The notes beneath the pieces are model-generated. The model saw nothing but the letters and a program-made list of their open reading frames with translations. It searched no databases and was not told where the DNA came from. A DNA stretch of 64,000 nucleotides from Sorghum bicolor (taxonomy: Eukaryota > Streptophyta > Magnoliopsida > Poales > Poaceae), in the NCBI RefSeq assembly GCF_000003195.3, contig NC_012873.2:27226547-27290546 (forward strand), written 5' to 3'. The translations under genes and the position numbers were made by a program. Positions 33,976-43,139 of this stretch are shown piece by piece. The first letter of the stretch is position 1; each line of letters starts with the position of its first letter.

Positions 33976-34000
33976 TCTGTTGGTGAAAAACACCAACAGA
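33976..34000. other. Perfect 10-bp hairpin in element A
   Basis: TCTGTTGGTG, five A, CACCAACAGA. The same hairpin (9-bp stem) is kept in A2 at 53399-53421. It lies in the internal region, away from any open frame. Confidence 0.7.
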
Positions 34001-35516
34001 ACCAAATGTGTATTTGTTCTTCTCTAACCTTAAGCATAGTGAGCAAGACAAAGTTGATGGATCATGAGCGAAGCATTTGACACATTTGTCAGATCAGATT
34101 GCTCAACCTAATGGAGAGATAATCTATCTATATTTATGTTTTGTTTATATCTTCCAAAGATTGAATGTGCAACATATTAGCTTATATGATTAGGAGTGTG
34201 GGATCACGAAGGTAGTACTAAGAACAAAGATTAAAGGACTAAACATGTTGAATTAGTTGGGTTGGTTAATTTGGAGCCACAAATCATACATGTTTGTCTC
34301 TGTATTTTATGTGAATGCCAGAACCAAGGAGAAACTTATAAAAGCGATAGTCAAGTACCTTAAGATGTTACCTTAATTGAAGAGTGATGGTATAGTATCA
34401 CTTTGTGGAAGCTTTCCCTTTTTAGCGGTTGTGCATCGTGTTTGTGGCAACCTTCATGGATCATCTCTCTATGATGAATGAGCTATGTCTTCCTTGTGCA
34501 AATCGTTAAACTTTATGTGTCTCCTTTGTCTCCAATGAGTTTGTATCTCAGGACTTCCCAGGTTGATATTGAATGTTTTCCTGCAGGGGTTAGTCCGACA
34601 AAATATACCAATGCCTACTCAAGCAGTTTTTAGTTCAGTAACCAAACTAGACTCCATGTCTACTCAAATTAAGGAAGGCTATTTAACCTAAGCACCACGC
34701 TTAATTTAAATGCCAATGGAAGTATATCTAGTACTTCCAAACCAACACTTACTTAAGATAAACATAGGTAGCATGATGGCATTTAAAGAGATCTACTCAA
34801 GTGGAGATGAAGTAGTGTGACTAGTATTTAACAAATTGAGTATGTCTCAAAGGTAAGGACAACCAACATAGCAACATGACAAATGATGTTTTTATGTAAA
34901 GTACTCCCCCAAGCTTGAATTTTGCAAAATTCAAGTTTGCATGAATTTAATTCAATGTTGTGTGATGGTTGTTTAGACATACCTTGTGCTTGTCATTCCT
35001 CGGATCTTCTGTCTCCAATCCTAGAAAGGTTAGTGACACGAATACCCGAAGGAATATTTCTACAATTATCTCTATATGCTCAATACACAAGGCAATGTTG
35101 CAAATAATTAGAAGTTCATGTTACGATCTAATAAATGCTTGTTTTAGGACACTAAGCTTGTCCTTGGAAAACCATCAATTTATGTCGGCGAAGTGGTTTC
35201 CCCTCCAACGCTGACCTATATTAAGATCAACTCAACGAGATCTGCAATATTTATTATAGACATATGCATCGACAACCGCTCTTTTAAAGTTGTTATAAAT
35301 AGAAAGGAAGAGATGGTTTGAGATCTCAAATGTGGTGATAGCTCATGAATTTTTAATGCCCCCTAGCCATTGATGTTGCTCTTCTCGATCCTCCTTCTTA
35401 TGCATGGGATGTCTACAGAGACTCATAGGATCATCGGGGGGTTCAAGAGAAAGAGCATAGTAGAAATTATTAAGCTCAAGGATGGGTTGGATAGCCGAAT
35501 CATGGGATTGGAATGT
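34001..35516 (-). other. Element A internal non-coding region
   Basis: No open frame with recognisable content. Bases 34080-34480 are the reverse complement of about 52894-53290 in element A2. Near 34903-34920 the minus strand reads TTCAAGCTTGGGGGAGT, a close copy of the true polypurine tract. Confidence 0.5.
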
Positions 35517-35969
35517 TTAGAAATTGGCTATTGAAACTTCCTTTCCTCGTCTGGGAGATGATTCCTTCTCTATCTCTAGGATTTTTTTATGAAGACTAGT
35601 GCAAGAGGGATGTCCACGAATGAAGACATACCTTGCTTTACTAACAGATAAAGAAAGAAAAACTCTACCGAAGGGTATATGATTAAGACCAATGTGAAAA
35701 TATCGAGAAAAATCATGGTCTTGTAGGGCTAGGTTTAAACCAGAATTTATAGAAAGATTAACAGATTCCCTAGGTGTAGCTAAAAGTTCATTATCTTTTT
35801 GATTAAAAGATAGGACCTCGGCTATAGAAAAGGGTTGGTTTTGACCTATTGCAATCAACTCCGGACACAGATCATAATTAGGGGCAGGACTTGTTGACTC
35901 CCATGGTCTATGGCTGGTCTCCGAAGGTGCAAAGAATTCAGTAATAGGTATGGAATTTAAGTCATCCAT
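35517..35969 (-). pseudogene. Gag-like fragment of element A
   Basis: The minus-strand frame begins at the ATG at 35969, about 100 bp inside the primer-binding site, which is where gag is expected. It ends at 35517 after about 150 residues. Its first ~60 residues have the same layout as the start of element B's Gag (58731 on), and a later stretch (SINSGLNLAL) matches B's VNSGPNLAL segment. The middle of Gag is missing, so this is an internally deleted copy. The tail is basic and low complexity. No zinc knuckle is present. It probably does not form a functional capsid. The open frame extends upstream to 36152 through the primer site, but that part should be untranslated. Confidence 0.55.
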
Positions 35970-36065
35970 AAACATAGAAAAAATAAAAAGATAAAAGAAT
36001 AAAACTATAAGAGTATAATACAAGATAATAGCAAGACTTAAAGTTATCTCAGCAAACCGTCTTTC

Positions 36066-36083
36066 TCCCCGGCAACGGCACCA
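36066..36083 (-). other. Primer-binding site, tRNA-Asp type, of element A
   Basis: On the minus strand, TGGTGCCGTTGCCGGGGA follows the 5' LTR after 8 bases. It complements the plant tRNA-Asp 3' end with one change (TGGCGCC expected). Confidence 0.75.
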
Positions 36084-36091
36084 GAAATGCT

Positions 36092-37297
36092 TGTTGATAT
36101 TTGGCAACGCAATCAGAAAATGATCCGCAAGCGCACGGATATCGGTGAGCATTTCACACGGGAGGTTATCTAGAGTATCGTATTTATATTTTTACCACTG
36201 GGAGAAAGGGTGCATCTGACTAACCAAATCTATTGCTACTACCCCTTTACGCTACAAAGAATGTTTCTCGATGTGAGTGATGTATAGAGAAGACTACAAC
36301 CGTAGTCTTGTTCTAACCTTGGTAAGGATGATCTACTGTTATATGGGGAAGCTTACGGAATCTAGACACCACAAAGGATGTTCGACCCGCAACTATAAAC
36401 CTACCCATCCTACTAACGAGATATGGGATGCAAAGGTAACTCGGAAATGTCACGTTCCTCGCTACTACCACGGTCTAGCTAGTCAGGGGATATCTATGAG
36501 TACCCTAGCCTAAACACCACGTTTACGCTAGCAATGATTACTCTAATACTCAACCAGAAGAGATTAAAGTAAACTCATAAACCAAAGAACAATAAAACAA
36601 AAACTTACTAGAATTAGAAGTCGAATTACTGAAGAATCCTAGGAGCAAGCCTCGGGTTAGAAAACTTGATCCCACAGGTACAACCTCAGAGTAGACACCG
36701 ACAGGCCGGGCTTACTCCGATCTACACCTCCACTCTATCTCTCTCAATCTAGTAGAAACTAGAAGATCTAATTCTACTCACATTGGATGCTAAGCCTAAA
36801 AGAAATTTTATTTAGAGGAGAGGTATTCCTTCGAGGGCTCCTCTCAACTCTATGATGAACTTGTCTCCTCTAGGGGCCAAGGGGTCTGGTTTTATAGTCC
36901 ACTCAAGTGAACATGAGCCATTGGATCAAACCGACATTGATTGGACGATTATCCTTGATCCTTTAGGTCGGTGGAGATTAGTCCCGAAAGAGAGTCCTGA
37001 TCCAACTCTGCAGGGGGGCGGGCGCCTAGTGCCTGGCCTCGTTCGGCCTCCGCTTCCTTCCCGTGGCTTCTGGAGTCTTCTAGATGTAAGATAATTGTGC
37101 GGCACGTTAATATCTCTATGTAAACCCGACGTGTGGGCCTTTCTTCCGTATTTCCTGATAACCCCCTGCAAAAATAGACAAACACCAAAACTCGTGGAAT
37201 TCTGTCAGATAAAACCCTAAGTCTAGGTGTTGGTTGCATTTGGATCCTTTCCTTAATTTATTTGATGATTATATTTGGTACTTAAGGACCGTTAATA
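36092..37297 (-). repeat. Element A 5' LTR
   Basis: Same length as the left LTR, 1206 bp. The TATA box is at the complement of 36888-36897. The LTR is followed on the minus strand by an 8-base spacer and the primer-binding site, which makes it the 5' LTR. Confidence 0.9.
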
Positions 37298-37302
37298 GAT
37301 AT
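37298..37302. repeat. Target-site duplication GATAT, right, of element A
   Basis: Matches 852-856. The adjoining LTR end has decayed from TCAACA to TTAATA by two C-to-T changes. Confidence 0.85.
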
Positions 37303-38214
37303 CTCCTGGAAACTACAAATTATTGAAAATCATTTTAAAAACCCTGTGTTACTTAAGTCAATATGGAATGTGAGATGGTAGAGTATGAGTTTCTTATTCT
37401 TGATATCATTGTTGCTTGAAGAATTTATTTCAAAATCTTCAAAATTGTAGCTACCATCCTCAGTGTTTTATATGCCTGATAAGACTAAAAATATTAATTA
37501 TGATTATAAAAGTTATCTACTCTGTATTGAGTTTGTTCAAAATGAGTTAGACCCTTGTTGAGAGATTTATCATGCTCCTAAGATCAAGACATTATTCATA
37601 AAGATTCACTCTTCCGAAGTATTATTGCATTAGAGGCATGGGCTATGCAAAAATAAAGATATTTCGAGGAAATAAAAAGGAGCAAGTCCTCGATAACCTC
37701 GCAGAAAAAATAGACAAGTGTCCAGCAGTAGAATTAGGGGTACCTCGGTATCTACTTAAAAAAAGAAAAGAAAAAAAATGATAGCCCATGGTCCCTCTAA
37801 TAAGCAATATGCCAGCAAGAGTTGACAAAGATTTTAATTTCCAAAGTCTTTCATCTAAGAGTATGACATTCCCCTCCTCGGATCCCGTTTTGATCAGGCA
37901 ATAAATATGCTTGAGAAATTTTGCAAATTAAAACAGCCTCAGTGAGATATACAAAAGATGATGAGTGATCTGAGAGAACCTATGAGGATAAAAGGTATGC
38001 TAACTTTCTTTTCAAAAATATACAAAATCTCCAAGTGACAGGATTAAGAAGAAAGGATCTTTACTCTTAACCATATACTTCCCTAACTATAGTACACAGT
38101 GGATTTTAACACCCTGCAGTTATGAAGAGAATGTTTCAAAAATGTTTTACCCCAGATATTGTTCTTAACCATCCTTTTCTCGAGGACGAGTAAAAGCCTA
38201 AGTATGGGGGTATT
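37303..38214 (+). other. A1 3' untranslated tail, right part, ending in a polypurine tract
   Basis: Continuation of A1 after element A. Related to the 3' tail of A2 (compare 37670-37740 with 56005-56100). It ends GCCTAAGTATGGGGGTATT, a polypurine-like tract before the LTR. No gene. Confidence 0.6.
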
Positions 38215-39445
38215 TGTTGACAGTTCTTAAGTACCAATTTTAATTATCAAATAAACAAGAGAAAGGACCAATATGCAACCAACACCTAGAATTAGGGTTT
38301 GATCTGACAGAATTCCACGAGTTTTGTTGTTTATCTGTTTCTGCAGGGGGTTATCAGGAAATAAGGAAGAAAGGCCCACATGTCGGGATTACATAGAGAT
38401 ATCAACGCACCGCACAATTTTCTACCATCTAGAAGACTCCAGAAGCCGTGGGAAGGAAGCGGAGGCCGAATGGGGCCAGGCACTGGGCGCCCGCCCAGTT
38501 GACCTGGGCGCCCGCCCCCCTCTGGACTTGGTTCGGGACTCTTTTCGCAGGCGACGCTCCACCGACCTAAAGGATCAAAGATAACCGTCCAATCAATGTC
38601 GGTTTGATCCAACGGCTCACGTTCACTTGAGGGGACTATAAAACTAGACCCCCTGGCCCCTGGAGGAGACAAGTTCATCCTAGAGTTGAGAGGAGCCCTC
38701 GAAGCAATACCTCTCCTCTAAATAAAATTTCTTTTTAGGCTTAGCATCCAATGTAAGTAGAAATAGATATTCTAGTTTCTACTAGATTGAGAGAGATAGA
38801 GTGGAGGTGTAGATCGGAGGAAGCCCGGCCTGTCGGTGTCTACTCCGAGCTTGTACCTACGGGATCAAGTTCTCCTAACCCGAAGCTTGCTCCTAGGATT
38901 CTTCAGTATTTCGACTTCTAAATTCTAGTAAGTTCTTATTTTATTGTTCTTTTGGTTTATGAGTTTACTTTAATCTCTTCGCGTAGAGTTTAGAGTAATC
39001 ATCTCTAGCGTAGACGTGGTGTTTAGGCTAGGATACTCATAGATATTCCCTGACTAGCTAGACCATGGTAGTAGCGAGGAACGTGACAATTTCGAGTTAC
39101 CTTTGCAGACCATATCTCGTTAGCAGGAAGGATAGGGTTTATAGGTGCGGGTTGAACATCCTTTGTGGTGTCTAGATTCCGTTAGCCTCCCCAACAGAAC
39201 AGTAGATCATCCTTACCAAGGTTAGAAGGAGATTACGGTTGTAGTCTTCTCTATTTATCGCTCACATCGAGAAACATTCTTTGTAGCCTAAAGGGTTAGT
39301 AGTAAAAGACCAGGTTAGTCAGATGCACTCTTTCTCCTAGTGGTAAAAAAATAAATACGATACTCTGGATAACCTCCCGGGTGAAGTGCTCACCGATATC
39401 CGTGCGCTTGCGGATCAATTCCTTATTGCGTTCCCAAATATCAAC
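38215..39445 (+). repeat. A1 3' LTR
   Basis: 1231 bp, TGTTGACAGTT...ATATCAACA. TATA near 38637 (ACTATAAAAC). Upstream of it are two copies, 21 bp apart, of TGGGCGCCCGCCC (38484-38497, 38505-38518). The U5 end shares the CACCGATATCCGTGCGCTTGCGGAT block with the other LTRs. Confidence 0.85.
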
Positions 39446-40140
39446 AGCAATTAAGATATAGATTAGAGAGATATAGTAGAGGAGTAGAGATTCAGAGGAG
39501 TCCTTGCCTGTCGGAGCTTCCTCAGGAGCTGTATTTGTCTAGATTCGGCTCCCTCGCCTGGAACCTCGTTCTGAGGTACTTTTGTATTTACCCTTCTGAT
39601 TCAAGTAAGCAACTTGTTTGTATTCGTTCTTTGGTTTGCAACTCATATTATATTGAGTACTATGATTTGGGTAGCTGCTAGGTCGGAGTAGTGATTCGTA
39701 GCGTAGACATGGTGTCTGACCTATGGTTGCTTGTGAATGTCCCCTAATAAGCCGGACAGTGGTAGTTCACATAGGTGACTATATAGATGCGTTGATTCCT
39801 CTGTTGTCCATTTCCCGTTGATAGGATTGATAGGCTTATAGGTGCCTGATAGGGGATTACTCTAATTCTTCCCCTATTCAGGTTACTTGCCCAATAAGAC
39901 AATACTATACAAAGTTTACCGATTATTGGAACCACAATACATTAGTATTTCCTCATCATCAATAGTTTTCTAGATTGATTGTACCCCCCTTAGATTAAGA
40001 ATTATAGGCTAGGTCATAAATCACCTATTGTTCCTTTGGGTTCAATATTAAAACTGGGTTGATCTTGGTGAAGTGCTGATCGGTATATATCTGTGCGCTT
40101 GCGGATAATCTAATTATAATCATTATTAGGGTGCAGTTAA
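39446..40140 (+). repeat. Partial LTR of family B, left copy
   Basis: 39604-40140 aligns with 58101-58618, including the U5 block TCGGTATATATCTGTGCGCTTGCGGATAATCT. 39446-39603 is the upstream part of the same LTR, absent at 58101 because A2 interrupts it there. This copy ends at GTTAATT, where it abuts Copia sequence, and lacks the LTR terminus. Confidence 0.7.
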
Positions 40141-40185
40141 TTCACCCCCCTCTAGGCCATCCAAGACTACCAGAGATCCTACAAG

Positions 40186-40200
40186 TGGTATCGGAGTAGG
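40186..40200 (+). other. Primer-binding site of the Copia element
   Basis: TGGTATCGGAGTAGG, a near match to the initiator tRNA-Met complement TGGTATCAGAGC, two bases after the LTR end CCTACA. Confidence 0.7.
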
Positions 40201-40230
40201 TTACTTCAGTTACGCTTCACTGCGTGAAGT

Positions 40231-42888
40231 ATGGAAGTTGGAGGAGGTTCTAGAGCTACTCATGAGCCAAAAGATGGTGGTGTGCTTGTCGAAGATGCTA
40301 GCAGCAGTAGTGATATGTCTCTTTTGACAGCAAGTAACACCACCCTCAAGAATGACAAGACCACTGATGAAGAAAGAAAGAAGGAGAGAAGAGCAAGAAG
40401 AGAAGCAAAAAGAAAAGCAAAAGAAGAATAGCAAAAGCTTGATGAAAAGATGAAGAGAAAGGACGAAGGAAGGCGCATACGTGAAGAAAGAGCCAATAGA
40501 AGAGCAGCAAGAACAAAGAGAGAGGAGAAAAAGGCATATGATGTATCATCAAGTTAACTATCATCTAGCTCAGATGATGGCGATGATGATGCCTCTTATA
40601 ACATCTCCAAGAAGGACAAGAAGGGCAGCAAGAAGAACTTGGACAATAGCAAAAAGAAGTTTTCAGCTGTATCCTTTAACTACTCTTATTTAACTAACCG
40701 TGACAAGAAGTCCTACATCAATGTGCCCACGGGAAAGTTACCTCATTTTGATGGGACTAACTTTGTCAAGTGGAAGCACTTGATGAGGGCCTATCTTATT
40801 GCTCTTCACCCTAGACTTTGGGAGATTGTGTGCAGTGGATTACAGCCGCCCAAAGACTCGGAGCATCCAACCAATGATGAGTTAGCTGCTGTTCATCTCA
40901 ATGGTCAAGCCACAAGCATTCTTCTCAGTGCCTTGGATGGAAATGAGTATAACCGAGTGATGAATGTTGATGTGGTAAAACAGATTTGGGATACTTTGCA
41001 TCTTGCACATGAAGGTGTTGACAAAGTGAGAAGAGCAAAGATTGATTTGTTGATGGCAAAGCTTCATAGGTTTGTGATAGTTGATGATGAAGGGCCACAA
41101 GAAATGTTTGATAGGCTAATGGTGCTAGTTGGAAAGATTAGAGGATACGGTGGTGATGAGCTAGATGATCACAAGGTAGTGAAGGTCATGCTAGAGGCTT
41201 ACTCTCCAAGAAATGAGACCATAGTGACATTAATTAGAGACAAGAAGAAGTTTGAGCACTTCACACCAAATGATGTGCTTGGTAGATTGTTAACCTGTGA
41301 CATGCAAAGAGAAGAAGCAAATGAAAGAAGAAGGCTAGGGAGCTACAAGCTGAGTTGGAAGGCATGAAAGTCAAGGATCTAGCTCTCAAGGCAAAGAAAT
41401 CAAATCAACAAGGCAGCTGCAGCAAATCCAAAAACAGCAAGCAATCACCAACAATCAAGCCCAAGAAAGCAATGCAAGTGCAAGAAAATGATCCAACCTC
41501 TTCCTCCTCAAGTGAAGATGAAAGTGATGGTGATGAATATGAGAAGATCAATGATTTTGCTTTCGTCATGAGGAAGTAGCACAAGGGATTGAAAAAGCAA
41601 GGGTATAAAGTTGTACCAAGGAGGTTCTCCAACAAGAAAAAGAGAATGTTCTTTGGATGTGGTAGCACCGAACATCTCATTGCAGCTTGTCCATTTGAGA
41701 ATAAAGAGAGTAATCACAAACATATCAAGAAGGAAGGAAAATATGAAGGCAAGAAGAACTACAAGAGAAGTGGAGAGGCACATATTGGTCATGAGTGGGA
41801 TTCAACTCAAGAGACCTCAAGTGATGAAGATGAAAAGATTGCTACCATGGCTGTCCTCAAGGCGTCTTCTTCACCAAAGCTCCTCAATGACATATGACCG
41901 ATGATGATGATGATAACCTCTCTCCCACTTGCCTCATGGCAAAAGACAAGAAGGTGAAATCAAAATCTACCATTCTCTCACTATCTCACAATGTCTCAAG
42001 TAGTGATCTTAGCGATTCGTCTAGTGATGATGATGTCTTAGTGATGAAGAAATAGATAACATTACAAAAAATTTGGATCCTAAAACTAAACTCTTTATCA
42101 CTAAGCTATTAGAGGAAATAGACGGTGTTCATGCTGAGATTGATGCAACAGATAATGATCTTGATGCACAAGTGAAGATCTATGTGTCTTGCAAAGAAGC
42201 ACTTGCAGTAGAGAGAAGTGAGGTGGCTGACCTAAAGAAATCCTTATCAAAAGAGAAGGAAAGCCATGCTCTCACAAAGAAGAAAAATATTGCTCTCAAA
42301 GAAAAGTATTGTGTCTTAGATAAAAAGCACAAAGAAAAGGAGCTGCAATATGACCTTCTTCGAGAGAGCCACTCACAGCTCTCTAGTGTAAAGAATATCT
42401 CTAACTTCTCTAGTAATGAAGGTTGTGGTAAATGCTATAGTCTTGATTTAAAAATGTATTCCACTAACCTTGCAAACGTGGAGGTCATGAGAAAACAGAT
42501 CACTAGATTAAATGATCTACTGAAGACAAAGTGTGAAAGTGCAGCAAGTGGCAAGGAAAATCAACCAAGGAAGGCGTTATACAAGGATGGAAGACATCCA
42601 CACATCAAAGATGGGCTAGGACACACCAAAGGTGGAAAGTATAATGGAAGAAAGATAATTGATTGCTATGAATGTGTCAAATTCATTAGTAAAGGTAAAG
42701 TTGGTACAAAACAGCCCGCACAGAAGATGGCACACAAGTCTCCTCGAGCAGCACAGCCAGCCAAGGCCGGCAGTGCCGCTGTGATGGGCGGCAGTGCCGC
42801 CCCCCACAGAAAAGGGAAAGCTACCAACTTTATCTCTGAACAGATCAAGCCAAATAAGAAGGTGTATCAGCCTAAGAAGAAACCCTAG
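40231..42888 (+). pseudogene. gag: Copia Gag with zinc-knuckle remnant and coiled-coil extension
   Basis: Starts at ATG 40231. A lysine/arginine-rich leader is cut by TAG at 40429, and a second stop follows near 40556. The capsid part is well kept in 40639-41367 (TGKLPHFDGTNFVKWKHLMR, LHPRLWEIVCSG, GQATSILLSALDGNEYNRV). After a shift, 41589-41897 holds the knuckle as FFGCGSTEHLIAAC: the first Cys is replaced by Phe, so zinc binding is doubtful. 42073-42888 is a Lys/Glu-rich coiled coil with a basic C-terminus. That long extension is typical of SIRE-type Gag. Confidence 0.8.
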
Positions 42889-43139
42889 GATTAAACAAAA
42901 CCATTTGGGGAACACCAAACAACTTCTCTCATCAAACAAAGGCATCACCACAAAGGCAAAGTTTGAGTTCTTGTTTTGTGTTAAAGAACAATAGCAATGG
43001 AGCAGTGGTTGCCAAATATATTGGCAGTGACAGAAACATTTATCTTAATACCTCAATTTGGGTACCTAAGTTTCTTGTGACTGACATGCAAGGCCCCAAG
43101 AATGTTTGGGGACCTAAACCAAGGAACTAAATTTGTTTT

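Larger units (their letters stand above)
857..37297 (-). mobile_element. Element A: non-autonomous Ty3/Gypsy-like LTR retrotransposon (Gag/protease remnants only)
   Basis: Minus-strand element with two 1206-bp LTRs (857-2062 and 36092-37297). It is flanked by GATAT duplications (852-856, 37298-37302). Next to the 5' LTR is a primer-binding site matching the 3' end of plant tRNA-Asp, and next to the 3' LTR a polypurine tract. Once the nested Tat (3072-17438) and Tekay (18000-32468) elements are removed, about 7.6 kb remain. They carry a Gag-like fragment and an aspartic-protease fragment but no reverse transcriptase or integrase. The LTRs differ visibly (6 changes in the first ~90 bases), so it is older than the Tat insert. 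Lineage is unclear, but tRNA-Asp priming and the Gag style suggest an Athila-like group. Confidence 0.85.
1..39445 (+). mobile_element. Host LTR retrotransposon A1, 3' portion, split by element A
   Basis: This is the outermost and oldest layer of the nest. Its own sequence is 1-856 plus 37298-39445, and everything between is later insertion. Seen directly: a small ORF (68-478), an untranslated tail, a purine-rich tract just before 38215, and a TGTTGA...TCAACA LTR at 38215-39445. The two parts are continuous once element A and one copy of its GATAT duplication are removed. The LTR and 3' tail resemble those of elements A and A2, so A1 is a relative. The 5' LTR, gag and pol lie outside the window or are lost. 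Confidence 0.75.

Noticed and set aside
40210..40564. Leu/Ser/Phe-rich minus-strand frames suggesting membrane proteins
   Set aside because: They are the complement of the lysine/glutamate-rich Copia Gag leader.
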